Of a stretch of DNA of 64,000 nucleotides, positions 25,974 through 34,415 are shown in pieces; within the stretch, counting starts at the first letter, position 1; the number at the start of each line of letters is the position of its first letter. Source of the DNA: Pseudomonas sp. P8_241 (GTDB lineage Bacteria > Pseudomonadota > Gammaproteobacteria > Pseudomonadales > Pseudomonadaceae); the NCBI RefSeq assembly GCF_034008315.1, contig NZ_CP125377.1:3484001-3548000 (forward strand), written 5' to 3'. The position numbers and the translations under genes are program-made. The notes under the pieces were generated by a model. It was given only the letters and a program-made list of their open reading frames with translations, ran no database searches and was not told the origin of the DNA.

Positions 25974-26387
25974 TCGAAGGTGCCCGGGACGTTCCTGGAG
26001 GGTGCAAACACCTACAAGATGCGCCTTGCGCCAAACGCGCCAGCGGCGCTGTTTGCCCTCTCCGGTGCAGATGCCCACTTTTGCCTGGCGCCTGGACGAT
26101 CAAGAAGTCGCGGCGGTGGTGAGCTTCATTCGCAGGAGCCAAGGTAACCAACGCAACGCGGTTACCGCCAAAGATTATCGAAACTGCGTACCAGCGATAT
26201 CAAACACACTTCTGTGATGACCTCGGGCAGGTGGCAAAACATTCAATATGCGCGGGAGGTCTGCCAGTAAAGATATCGGACAGGCCTCCCGACTCATGGC
26301 GCAAAGTGAGCCAACTGCACTCACCCGCCGGCATCGCAGCCAGACAATCTCTTGCTACAGGCCGATTGCGTATGAATCCCCAGCGAT
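25974..26387. other. Intergenic region holding a gene remnant
   Basis: The 414 bp between the LysR gene and the end of the SDR gene contain the tail of a cytochrome c-like coding sequence (26071-26217, listed separately). The rest (about 26220-26387) shows no feature I can support. Confidence 0.55.
26071..26217 (+). pseudogene. Remnant of a cytochrome c subunit C-terminus
   Basis: The frame reads MPTFAWRLDDQEVAAVVSFIRRS followed by QGNQRNAVTAKD and a stop. This matches the usual end of the cytochrome c subunits of membrane alcohol or gluconate dehydrogenases (MPAF-x-W-xLsDeqVAavvsFvRssWGN-x-a-x-aV). No haem motif CxxCH is found upstream in any frame, so only the last 35 or so residues of the gene remain. 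Confidence 0.5.
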
Positions 26388-27155
26388 TCAGGCCACCGCG
26401 CCACGCTCAATCGCAAAGTTGTTCCAGGCTTGGGTTACCGGCATCACTTCCAGGCTGTTGATGTTGATATGCGCCGGCTGGTTCATCAGCCAAAAGATAG
26501 TCTCGGCGATGTCCGCAGGTTGCAGCGGCTGGGCGTTGGCGTACACGGCGTTGTACTTCTGGGTGTCGCCGGCAAATCGCACTAGCGAGAATTCGCTTTC
26601 GCACAAGCCTGGTTCCAGGTTGGTGACCCGCACCCCGGTACCTTGCAGGTCGCAACGCAGGTTCAACGAAAACTGCCGCACGAAGGCCTTGGTGGCGCCG
26701 TACACGTGGCTACCGGGGTACGGCCAGTTTCCGGCAATGGAACCGAGGTTAACGATGCTTGCCCCGGTGCCGTGAGCGATCAGACGCGGCAGCAGCAGTC
26801 GGGTGCTGTAAAGCAATCCCTTGATGTTGGTGTCGACCATGGTTTCCCAGTCATCCAGCGAGCAGGCCTGGGCCGCTTCGGTACCCAGCGCCAGGCCCGC
26901 GTTGTTGATCAGCCCGCGCAGGGTCTTGAAGTGCTCCGGCAATTGGTCGATCGCCGTTTCCATGGCATCGCGCTCGCGCACGTCCAGGACCAAAGGCCAT
27001 ACATCGCTCTGCCTGCCCAATTCGTTGGCCAGGCGCAGCAAGCGTTCTTCGCGGCGGCCGGTGAGCACCATCGACCAGCCGGCCCGGGCGAAGCGTCGCG
27101 CACAGGCTTCGCCGAAACCGGAGGTGGCGCCGGTGATAAACACAGTAGGTTGCAT
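26388..27155 (-). CDS. isfD: SDR oxidoreductase, probable sulfoacetaldehyde reductase
   Basis: 255 aa from ATG 27155, with GGAG seven bases upstream. Short-chain dehydrogenase of the YdfG type: cofactor motif TGATSGFG (residues 8-15), Arg residues after the second strand (TGRREERL) indicating NADPH, NNAG at 84-87, and the catalytic Ser139, Tyr152 and Lys156. It lies beside a TauE-type exporter, a taurine-type transaminase and tauABC. The same set is described in Chromohalobacter salexigens and Klebsiella, where IsfD reduces sulfoacetaldehyde to isethionate. Function is inferred from context plus family. Confidence 0.72.
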   Translation of the reverse strand: MQPTVFITGATSGFGEACARRFARAGWSMVLTGRREERLLRLANELGRQSDVWPLVLDVRERDAMETAIDQLPEHFKTLRGLINNAGLALGTEAAQACSLDDWETMVDTNIKGLLYSTRLLLPRLIAHGTGASIVNLGSIAGNWPYPGSHVYGATKAFVRQFSLNLRCDLQGTGVRVTNLEPGLCESEFSLVRFAGDTQKYNAVYANAQPLQPADIAETIFWLMNQPAHININSLEVMPVTQAWNNFAIERGAVA

Positions 27156-27171
27156 GATCAATCTCCAGATG

Positions 27172-27909
27172 TCAGGACCATGACCGGCCCAGCAGGCCCA
27201 AGCCTGCCAACGCCAGCAATAGCCATTGGGTGAGTCGTGCCGCGTGGTCGGCGCGAATGTGCAGGAACAACCTCTGCCCTATCCACAGCCCGGACAACAG
27301 TGGCAAGAGTAGTGTCAGGGCCTGCTGTGGGACCTTCGGCCCGATGGAATGGGCCAACGCCAGCCCGGCCAGGGCCGCCAGGTCCACGGCGAAAAAGAAC
27401 ATGATCAGAGTGGCCCGCAGCGGCCGGGCACGCAGCCCGCTGTGGCTGAGCCAGGCGACCACCAGAGGCCCGCCGATGGAAAACGCGGCGATCAATGCCC
27501 CGCTGCCGCCGCCCACCAGCCATGCCCCCCAAGGTCCACGGCCAATGGGTAACGTCACCCGCGTCAACCCGAGCAATGCCAGCGTCGCCACCAGCATGTA
27601 CACGCCAAGGCTCAACCATTCGCTGTCGATCCCGGTCAGCAGCCAGATGCCGCAGGGTACGCCGACCGCCGCCGCGACCAGAACCCGACGCAACAGCGGG
27701 TAATCGGCCTCGGCCCATGCATCGCGCAACAACATCAGGCTCGACGCCACCTCCAGGCACAACACCAGGGGTACGGCATCGCGCAGGGATCCGAGCATCG
27801 CCAGTCCGACGACCGCGATGGCCGCGAAGCCAAATCCTGTGAGACCACGTACAACGGCGGCTACCAGCACGCACAAGGCACTCAAGGTCCAATTCAATTC
27901 CGGGCTCAC
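27172..27909 (-). CDS. isfE: TauE/SafE-family membrane exporter, probable isethionate exporter
   Basis: 245 aa from a GTG at 27909 with AGGAG six bases upstream; a longer frame to 27957 has no ribosome site and would overlap the operator boxes. Seven to eight membrane segments with the family repeats VVRGLTGFGFAAIAVVGLAM and FSIGGPLVVAWLSHSG. The family exports sulfonates or sulfite. It lies 16 bp upstream of the SDR in the same operon, so export of isethionate is the probable role. Confidence 0.75.
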   Translation of the reverse strand: MSPELNWTLSALCVLVAAVVRGLTGFGFAAIAVVGLAMLGSLRDAVPLVLCLEVASSLMLLRDAWAEADYPLLRRVLVAAAVGVPCGIWLLTGIDSEWLSLGVYMLVATLALLGLTRVTLPIGRGPWGAWLVGGGSGALIAAFSIGGPLVVAWLSHSGLRARPLRATLIMFFFAVDLAALAGLALAHSIGPKVPQQALTLLLPLLSGLWIGQRLFLHIRADHAARLTQWLLLALAGLGLLGRSWS

Positions 27910-27960
27910 GGCGTGCTCCTTTGACAATGACGCCACTCTAGTCAGGCATCGGTGCACGCT

Positions 27961-28035
27961 TTAGAGCCAGATGGGCTTTTCAATGGGTCCAGTATTGGCC
28001 GTTCTGGCTCCATCGAAATGCCCAACTGGATCTAA
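27961..28035. promoter_or_regulatory. TauR-type operator boxes between the exporter and the transaminase
   Basis: On the plus strand CTGGCTCCAT (28004-28013) and CTGGATCTAA (28026-28035) are direct repeats 22 bp apart, facing the transaminase. On the minus strand CTGGCTCTAA (27970-27961) and CTGGACCCAT (27992-27983) are also 22 bp apart, facing the exporter operon. TauR of Rhodobacter binds direct repeats of CTGGACYTAA type, as I recall. The same pair with the same spacing lies before tauA. Confidence 0.72.
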
Positions 28036-28105
28036 GCACGCCGCGACCGCATGGCTAGGCTGCGGGGTATCCGGCCGATCTGTGCCCACCCTCAGGAGTA
28101 ACCCC

Positions 28106-29416
28106 ATGGCAACGAACCTGAACCATCAATGGATGCCCTTCACCGACAACCGGGAGTTTCAACGTGCCCCACAACTGTTCGTGCGTGCCGAGGGTGTGCG
28201 CTACTGGACATCTGAAGGTCGGGAGCTGCTCGACGGCAGCTCGGGGCTGTTCTGCTGTGCGGCCGGGCATGGCCGCACCGAAATCGCCGAGGCGGTGTGC
28301 AAGCAACTGCTGACCCTGGATTTCACCCCGCATTTCCAGCGCGCTTCGCCGTTGTCTTTCGAGCTTGCCGAACGCCTTTGCCACCTCCTGCCGGCGGGCT
28401 TGAACAAGCTGTTCTTCACCAACTCCGGTTCCGAGTCGGTGGACAGCGCAATGAAGATCGCCCTGGCTTACCACCGGGCCAACGGCCAGGCTCAGCGCAC
28501 CCGTTTCGTGTCGCGTGAATGGGCCTACCATGGGGTCAATTTCGGCGGTGTGGCCCTGTCGGGCATGATGCGCAATCGCCAGGCCTTCGCCGCCGGCGGT
28601 CTGCCCCACGTCAGTCACATGCGCCACACCTGGCAGGAAGACCAGCGCTATCAATTGGGCGAGCCCGCCCAGGGCGGGGACCTGGCCAGCGACCTTGAGC
28701 GCATCATCGCTACCCATGGCGCCGACAGCATTGCGGCGTGCTTTGTCGAGCCCATCGCCGGATCCATCGGTGTCTATGTACCGCCAGCCGGCTACCTGCA
28801 GCGCCTGCGCGACATCTGCGACCGCCACGGAATCCTGCTGGTATTCGACGAAGTGATCACCGGTTTCGGTCGGACGGGAGAGGCGTTTGCCGCGCAAAGC
28901 TTCGCGGTCAAGCCGGACATTATTACCATGGCCAAGGCCTTGACCAACGGCGCGATTCCCATGGGCGCGGTGGCCGTCGACGAAGCGATCTACGACGCCG
29001 TGGTCGGTGCCAGCCAAGGCCAGGGGCCAGAGCTGTTCCATGGCTATACCTACTCCGGTCACCCGGCAGCGTGCGCCGCCGCTCTGGCATCGTTGGACAT
29101 TTACCGTGATGAGGACCTGTTCGGACGCGGTCAACAGTTGGCGCCCTACTTCATGGAGTCACTGGGCGGACTGCGCGGACTGCCCCAGGTCAGTGACTTG
29201 CGCGGCTACGGCCTGCTCAGCGGCATCCAACTGACCCCAGGGAGCTCGCCCGGGGCCAAGGGCGCGCAGGTACAGCGGGCGCTGTACGACGCCGGCCTGC
29301 ACGTGAAAACGACAGGCGACGCGATCATCTTCGCCCCGGCGCTGGTGGCCAGCCGCAGCGACGTGGACGCGATGTTCGAGGTGCTCAAGAGCACCCTGGC
29401 CGAGGAAAGCCTTTAG
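28106..29416 (+). CDS. tpa: Class III aminotransferase, probable taurine:pyruvate aminotransferase
   Basis: 436 aa from ATG 28106, with AGGAG upstream. Close in design to omega-amino acid:pyruvate aminotransferases: HQWMPFTDNREFQRAP start, FFTNSGSESVDSAMK, LVFDEVITGFGRTG with Asp248, and the PLP Lys277 in ITMAKALTNGAIPMGAV. In this context (tauABC, TauR, SDR, TauE) it should convert taurine and pyruvate to sulfoacetaldehyde and alanine, supplying nitrogen. A beta-alanine or other omega-amino acid substrate cannot be excluded. It is convergent with the regulator gene, the ends overlapping by 4 bp. Confidence 0.78.
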   Translation: MATNLNHQWMPFTDNREFQRAPQLFVRAEGVRYWTSEGRELLDGSSGLFCCAAGHGRTEIAEAVCKQLLTLDFTPHFQRASPLSFELAERLCHLLPAGLNKLFFTNSGSESVDSAMKIALAYHRANGQAQRTRFVSREWAYHGVNFGGVALSGMMRNRQAFAAGGLPHVSHMRHTWQEDQRYQLGEPAQGGDLASDLERIIATHGADSIAACFVEPIAGSIGVYVPPAGYLQRLRDICDRHGILLVFDEVITGFGRTGEAFAAQSFAVKPDIITMAKALTNGAIPMGAVAVDEAIYDAVVGASQGQGPELFHGYTYSGHPAACAAALASLDIYRDEDLFGRGQQLAPYFMESLGGLRGLPQVSDLRGYGLLSGIQLTPGSSPGAKGAQVQRALYDAGLHVKTTGDAIIFAPALVASRSDVDAMFEVLKSTLAEESL

Positions 29417-30906
29417 GCCGGTTCGGCCTGGCGCAACTCGCGCCAGGCCTTGCCCAGTGCCTCGATGCCCGGCTCGATCAACGCCGTGGCGATCGCACCG
29501 AAGCCCAGCCGGAAGTAACATCCCGTGCGTCCCTCTCCGAGAAAATGAATATCCCCCGGCTCGATCAACACGCCGAGCCGGGCTACCCGACGTTGCAAGG
29601 CCCAGGCATCCACCATCGGCGGGCCGCTGACCCAGATCGATGAACCGCCCGCCATGCCACTGGCGTGGCACTCTGGCAAATGCTCGGCCAAGGCCCGGCT
29701 GATCACCCGCCATTTTCGCGCCAGCCGATCACGCTGGCGCCGGGCATGGGCATCGTAATGCCCCATGGCCAGGAACAGCGCCAGAATGCGCTGGTTGTTC
29801 GACGGCGGATGGCGGTACATGTACCGGCGCAAAGCGCGCAACTCATGGATCAGCTCGGCATCGGCGGCAACGAAGCCCAGCCGCACGCCCGGCAACAGGG
29901 TCTTGGTCAGGCTGCCCAGGTAAATCACCCGGCCACTGTCGTCGTAGCTCTTGAGCGCCGGGTGGTTGCTGCCGAGGAAGTTCTGCTCGCTTTCATAGTC
30001 GTCCTCGATAATCAGAAAGTCATTCTCGCGGGCACTGGCCAACAGCTCCAGGCGCCGGTACATCGGCATGGTCACCCCAGTCGGCGATTGGTGGCTGGGC
30101 GTGCAGAAGAGCATTTCGCACCCCTGCAATTGCTCGTCCACCACCAGTCCCTGCCGGTCAATGCGCAGGGGACGCAGCGTGCATCCGATCAGGCTGAAAA
30201 TGTTCCGCGCATCGACATACCCGGGCTCTTCCAGGCCCATTTCGAGGCCAGGGCGACCCAACAGGCGCGCGATCATATAGAGCGAGTTCTGCGTGCCGAC
30301 GGTTACCAGTACCTGTTCCGGTCGCGCCTGAATACCGCGTTTTGGCAACACCCGCTGGATGATCTGTTCCACCAGCAAGGGATCGTCGAGCATCACCTGG
30401 TCGTCGACCCAACTGCGCATGTGCGCGCCACTGGCGGCGATCCGCGCGCAATCGCGCCAGCGCGCGGCGGTCTGCTCGTCATCCTCTATCTGCCCGTAAA
30501 TAAACGGGTAGCGGTACTCGCGCCAGTTGCGTGGCTTGACGATGGCGCGCATCTGCGCCGAACCGGTCTGCAGCCGATGTTCCCAGTCCGGGGCATGATC
30601 AGGCCGCTCGAAGAGTGCCGGGGATTTCGGTCGCAGGCTGACGTTGAGTTGCTGGCGCAGAAATTTTTCATTGATGAAATAGCCACGCCGGTCCGAGGGG
30701 GTGAGGTAGCCGTCTTGCACCAATTGTTCGTAGACCAGTACCACGGTGTTGCGCGATACCTTGAGCAACTGGCACAGCTTACGCGATGAGGGCATGGCGT
30801 CACTGGGCGGCAGCGCGCCATCGAGGATGGCGTTGAGCAGGCTCTCGCGCAGTTGCTCCTGCAAGCCGCGACCGGCTTCGAACGGACGAAAATAACGCTC
30901 CAACAT
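29413..30906 (-). CDS. tauR: MocR-family regulator, TauR-like
   Basis: 497 aa. A GntR-type winged helix at about residues 10-75 (SSRKLCQLLKVSRNTVVLVYEQLVQDGYL) is fused to a type I aminotransferase fold (about 115-490), with a PLP Lys in YLGSLTKTLLPGVRLGF. TauR of Rhodobacter, also MocR type, activates tpa and taurine uptake genes. The paired CTGG-type boxes before tauA, tpa and the exporter operon are the likely targets. Confidence 0.83.
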   Translation of the reverse strand: MLERYFRPFEAGRGLQEQLRESLLNAILDGALPPSDAMPSSRKLCQLLKVSRNTVVLVYEQLVQDGYLTPSDRRGYFINEKFLRQQLNVSLRPKSPALFERPDHAPDWEHRLQTGSAQMRAIVKPRNWREYRYPFIYGQIEDDEQTAARWRDCARIAASGAHMRSWVDDQVMLDDPLLVEQIIQRVLPKRGIQARPEQVLVTVGTQNSLYMIARLLGRPGLEMGLEEPGYVDARNIFSLIGCTLRPLRIDRQGLVVDEQLQGCEMLFCTPSHQSPTGVTMPMYRRLELLASARENDFLIIEDDYESEQNFLGSNHPALKSYDDSGRVIYLGSLTKTLLPGVRLGFVAADAELIHELRALRRYMYRHPPSNNQRILALFLAMGHYDAHARRQRDRLARKWRVISRALAEHLPECHASGMAGGSSIWVSGPPMVDAWALQRRVARLGVLIEPGDIHFLGEGRTGCYFRLGFGAIATALIEPGIEALGKAWRELRQAEPA

Positions 30907-30988
30907 AGTTCCTGCTCCCTTGATGACGCACCTCGATGGCGCACCTGTCGTGCTGCACGCCCTACCCCCAAAGGTCTGGCGGGATAGC

Positions 30989-31020
30989 TGGCACCAAAGC
31001 CCGGCGCATCTGGATCTAAA
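30989..31020 (+). promoter_or_regulatory. TauR-type operator boxes before tauA
   Basis: CTGGCACCAA (30989-30998) and CTGGATCTAA (31011-31020) are direct repeats 22 bp apart. The second is identical to the box at 28026-28035. They lie about 70-100 bp before the tauA start and about 83 bp from the divergent regulator gene. Confidence 0.7.
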
Positions 31021-31089
31021 GCAAGCAACGGGCCGGCACTAAGATCGAGTTGTGCGAAAAACAATGCCTTCCACCTTAGGAGCCACACC

Positions 31090-32106
31090 ATGCTCAAGCC
31101 CCTGCACCAATGGATTCGACACTCACTGCTGTTACCCGCCGCCGCGCTGACCCTGGGCCTTGCAACTGTTGCCCAGGCACAGACGGTGACTATCGGCGTG
31201 CAAAGCATGTTCGCGCCGTGGAAGAACGCCATCGCCGAGAAGCAATTCGAGAAGGCCACTGGCTGGGACATCCAATGGCGCAACTTCGACAGCGGTGGCG
31301 ATGTGATGCTGGCTATGGCCTCCGGTGACGTGCAGATCGGCGTGGCCGGCAGCAGCCCGATTGCCGCCGCCGTAAGCCGTGGCGTGGACGCCCAGTTGTT
31401 CTGGATTCTGGACAACATCAATGACGCCGAAGCCCTGGTAGTGCGCAATGGCAGCGGCATCGTCGCGCCCCAAGACCTGGCGGGTAAAACCCTGGCCGTG
31501 CCTTTTGTGTCCACCACGCACTTTCATGCCTTGTTTGCCCTGGAACAGTTCGGCCTGAGCGGCAAGGTCAAGGTCATCAACCTGCAGCCTTCGGACATCC
31601 CGGCCGCGTGGGAGCGCGGCGACATCGACGCGGCGTTCATCTGGGACCCGGCATTGGGTCGCCTCAAGCAAAGCGGGCAGGTGTTGCTGACCTCCGGGCA
31701 GTTGACCCAATGGGGCAAGGCCACCTTCGACGGCATCGTGGTCGACCGCAAGTTCGCCGCCGAGCACGGCGCCGGCATGCTTGCCCTGACCAAGGTGTTG
31801 CAGGCCAGCACCGCCGACTACGTGAAGGCGCCTGGCAGTTGGACCGCCGACTCGCCGCAAGTGATCAACGTGGCGCGCCAGTCCGGTGCCAAGCCTGACG
31901 AAGTGCCTCCCGTGCTGGCCCTTTACCAGTTTCCTCTGGCCACCGAACAGGCCGGTGCCAACTGGCTGGGGGCGGGCAAGGACGGTGGCGCGGCCAAGGC
32001 GCTGGCGGCCACTGCCGCCTTCCTCAAAGAACAGAAAAAAATCCCCTCGCTGCTGCCCGACTACAGCGTCGCGATCAACCCGGGCTTCGTCCAGGCCACC
32101 GAGTAA
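31090..32106 (+). CDS. tauA: Taurine ABC transporter, periplasmic binding protein
   Basis: 338 aa. A signal peptide (about residues 1-31, ending TVAQAQ) precedes the TauA-type protein: [41 protein letters not shown] and [22 protein letters not shown]. It captures taurine or a similar sulfonate in the periplasm. It is the first gene of tauABC, preceded by TauR-type boxes. Confidence 0.88.
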   Translation: MLKPLHQWIRHSLLLPAAALTLGLATVAQAQTVTIGVQSMFAPWKNAIAEKQFEKATGWDIQWRNFDSGGDVMLAMASGDVQIGVAGSSPIAAAVSRGVDAQLFWILDNINDAEALVVRNGSGIVAPQDLAGKTLAVPFVSTTHFHALFALEQFGLSGKVKVINLQPSDIPAAWERGDIDAAFIWDPALGRLKQSGQVLLTSGQLTQWGKATFDGIVVDRKFAAEHGAGMLALTKVLQASTADYVKAPGSWTADSPQVINVARQSGAKPDEVPPVLALYQFPLATEQAGANWLGAGKDGGAAKALAATAAFLKEQKKIPSLLPDYSVAINPGFVQATE

Positions 32107-32152
32107 CCCCAGCAACGGGCGGCGCGAGTCACCCCACCAAGAGGAAAAAGCC

Positions 32153-32992
32153 ATGGGCCTGAGCCTGAAAATCCACGACGTGTCGGTACACTACCCCGGT
32201 CAGCAGAAAGGCCTGCGGGTAACGGCCCTGGCCGGGGTCAACCTGGACATCGCCAGCGGCGATTTCGTCGTCGCCCTGGGGGCGTCGGGCTGCGGCAAGA
32301 CCACCCTGCTCAACCTGATGGCCGGCTTCATCCAGCCCAGCAGTGGTTTGATCACCCTGGGTGATTTCCACGGCCAGGTGCCGCAACAGACCTCGGCGGT
32401 GGCACAACTGCGCGACCAGGTCACCGGGCCAGGGTCCGAACGCGGCGTAGTTTTCCAGAAGCATGCGTTACTGCCCTGGTTGAATGTGCTCGACAACGTC
32501 GCCTTCGGCCTGAAACTTCGCGGCGTGGCCAGGGCGGAGCGCGAGGAGCGCGCACGGTACTTCCTGGAGCTCACGGGGCTGGCGGATTTCGCCGGCCACG
32601 CGGTGTATCAGCTGTCCGGCGGTATGCAACAACGGGTAGGAATCGCCCGGGCGCTGACCAATGATCCGCAGATGCTGTTGCTTGACGAGCCGCTCGGAGC
32701 ACTGGATGCACTGACCCGCGAACGCTTGCAGGAACTGATCCTGCAGATCTGGATACGCACCGAAAAAATGATGTTTTTTATCACCCATGACGTCGAAGAA
32801 GCCCTGTTCATGGCCACCCGGCTGATCATCATGTCGCCACGTCCAGGCCGCATCACTCACGAGTTCCCGATCGACTTCGGCCGCCGTTTTCTCGCCGGCC
32901 AGGACGCCCGAACGGTGAAATCCAGTGCCGAATTCATTGCCCTGCGCGAGCAGGTGTTGAGCATTATCCACGGTGACGAGGAGGCCGCATGA
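32153..32992 (+). CDS. tauB: Taurine ABC transporter, ATP-binding protein
   Basis: 279 aa from ATG 32153 with AGGAAA upstream; the frame is open further 5' but overlaps tauA. Walker [11 protein letters not shown]-loop [10 protein letters not shown], signature LSGGMQQR, Walker [12 protein letters not shown] and H-loop ITHDVEEAL are complete. It overlaps tauC by 4 nt. Confidence 0.9.
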   Translation: MGLSLKIHDVSVHYPGQQKGLRVTALAGVNLDIASGDFVVALGASGCGKTTLLNLMAGFIQPSSGLITLGDFHGQVPQQTSAVAQLRDQVTGPGSERGVVFQKHALLPWLNVLDNVAFGLKLRGVARAEREERARYFLELTGLADFAGHAVYQLSGGMQQRVGIARALTNDPQMLLLDEPLGALDALTRERLQELILQIWIRTEKMMFFITHDVEEALFMATRLIIMSPRPGRITHEFPIDFGRRFLAGQDARTVKSSAEFIALREQVLSIIHGDEEAA

Positions 32993-33858
32993 GCCTGATG
33001 GACGAAAAACAACGCAACGCCGTGCTGCGCACCCTCAATGAACTGCGACGTGCCGCGCCCGCCCGACCGGGCGAACAGTATGGTGCACCGGGCAATGGTT
33101 CGAGCCTGGTCTTGAGCCTGGTCACCGTGGCACTGGCGTTTGCCACCTGGTACATCGCAACCAACGCCGGTTGGATCAAACCGCTGTTCCTGCCATCGCC
33201 CGAGGCCGTCTGGGCACAATTTCTGGACGTGGCCCGCGACGGGTTCGCCGACGCGACCTTGCTCAACCACATCGGCTGGAGTGCCCTGCGTGTCTTCGGG
33301 GCGTTTGTCCTGGCAGTGCTCACGGCGATCCCGGTGGGGATCATGATGGGTGTCAATCGCGTGGCCCGCGGGATTTTCGACCCGCTGGTGGAGTTCTACC
33401 GGCCACTACCGCCGCTGGCGTATTTGCCATTGGTGGTGATCTGGATGGGCATCGGTGAGGGCTCCAAGGTGCTGCTGATCTACCTGGCGATGTTCGCCCC
33501 GCTGGCCCTCAGCGCACGCGCCGGGGTCAAGTCGGTGGCCATCGAACAGATTCATGCCGCCTACTCCATGGGCGCCAGTCGTGCCCAGGTGCTGCGTCAC
33601 GTGATCATGCCAGCGGCGCTGCCGGAGGTACTGACCGGCATGCGCATCGCAATTGGCTTCGGCTGGACCACCCTGGTGGCCGCCGAGATGGTTGCGGCCA
33701 CAGCTGGTCTGGGCTTCATGGTGTTGACCGCTTCAAAATTCATGGCCACCGACGTGGTGATCATGGGTATCTTGGTCATCGGCGTCATGGCCTTGCTGTT
33801 CGACCTGGGCATGCGTTGGCTGGAACGGCGCCTGGTACCTTGGAAAGGCAAGGCCTGA
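32989..33858 (+). CDS. tauC: Taurine ABC transporter, permease
   Basis: 289 aa with about six membrane segments after a cytoplasmic N-terminal extension of about 35 residues. The EAA loop is [21 protein letters not shown]. Start ATG overlaps the tauB stop (ATGA), so translation is coupled. Confidence 0.9.
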   Translation: MSLMDEKQRNAVLRTLNELRRAAPARPGEQYGAPGNGSSLVLSLVTVALAFATWYIATNAGWIKPLFLPSPEAVWAQFLDVARDGFADATLLNHIGWSALRVFGAFVLAVLTAIPVGIMMGVNRVARGIFDPLVEFYRPLPPLAYLPLVVIWMGIGEGSKVLLIYLAMFAPLALSARAGVKSVAIEQIHAAYSMGASRAQVLRHVIMPAALPEVLTGMRIAIGFGWTTLVAAEMVAATAGLGFMVLTASKFMATDVVIMGILVIGVMALLFDLGMRWLERRLVPWKGKA

Positions 33859-33862
33859 GCAT

Positions 33863-33880
33863 GCCTGCGGTTTCGCAGGC
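33863..33880 (+). terminator. Hairpin after tauC
   Basis: GCCTGCG and CGCAGGC pair around a 4-nt loop just after the tauC stop. No U-run follows, so its action as a terminator is uncertain. Confidence 0.4.
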
Positions 33881-33925
33881 AACGCCCGGTAGTTGTTCGG
33901 GCATCGGCTGCCCCCGGCGTGATGG

Positions 33926-34132
33926 GCAGAAAACGGGCGATTCTGTTGAAAAAGTCGGTCATTTAAAGCGGCCTGATCATTAACCGGTAAACATTCCTTT
34001 TTGACACGCTGCTGTGTGAAATGTGCGTCTGGAAAATAGCTGCTGAAAGTAAAGATTTCGATCCGGGACGCGTAGTTTTCAGCTGCGGAAACCATGGCCG
34101 ACTTTTTCAACAGAATCGGTCGACTTCTGCCG
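33926..34132. mobile_element. MITE-like inverted-repeat element
   Basis: A perfect 20-bp inverted repeat, GATTCTGTTGAAAAAGTCGG (33939-33958) and its complement (34098-34117), flanks about 140 bp. Beyond each arm, seven bases away, GGCAGAA occurs again in mirrored position, so the imperfect arms are about 35 bp. There is no transposase gene inside. It looks like a non-autonomous element; a related sequence family occurs near 58626-58693. Confidence 0.55.
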
Positions 34133-34415
34133 GTCACGACAGGCAGAAACCGGCCAGGAGCAGTCATTCGAGATATGTCCTCTAAGCAGACGCCCCCTAC
34201 CTGCTCATCCACTGAGCCCACTTCAAACGAGGCGTATGCCCGAACAGAATTCCGCCGTCCAATTTACGCCGCGGGCCTGCCAGATTGGAAATGCTACGAA
34301 TCACAATGTTCAACCCCTGTGTATGCGTGTGCCTCACAACATCGCAAGGCATGCAAAGGGGCGCACATTAATGCATTGATTCAGGGTTACGACCCACCCC
34401 ACTGGAGGGGGTGCG

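Larger units (their letters stand above)
33859..34415. other. Intergenic region with a palindromic repeat element
   Basis: The 557 bp between tauC and the end of the LuxR-type gene hold a hairpin after tauC, a roughly 207-bp inverted-repeat element (33926-34132) and a run of related REP-like sequence (34120-34165). Small ORFs on both strands arise from the arms of the element and are not credible genes. A CACCCC/GGGGTG stem at about 34395-34411 is probably the terminator of the LuxR-type gene. Confidence 0.65.

Noticed and set aside
25974..26070. Upstream part of the cytochrome c remnant in a shifted frame
   Set aside because: No frame here shows a haem motif or recognisable cytochrome segment, so only the tail is called.
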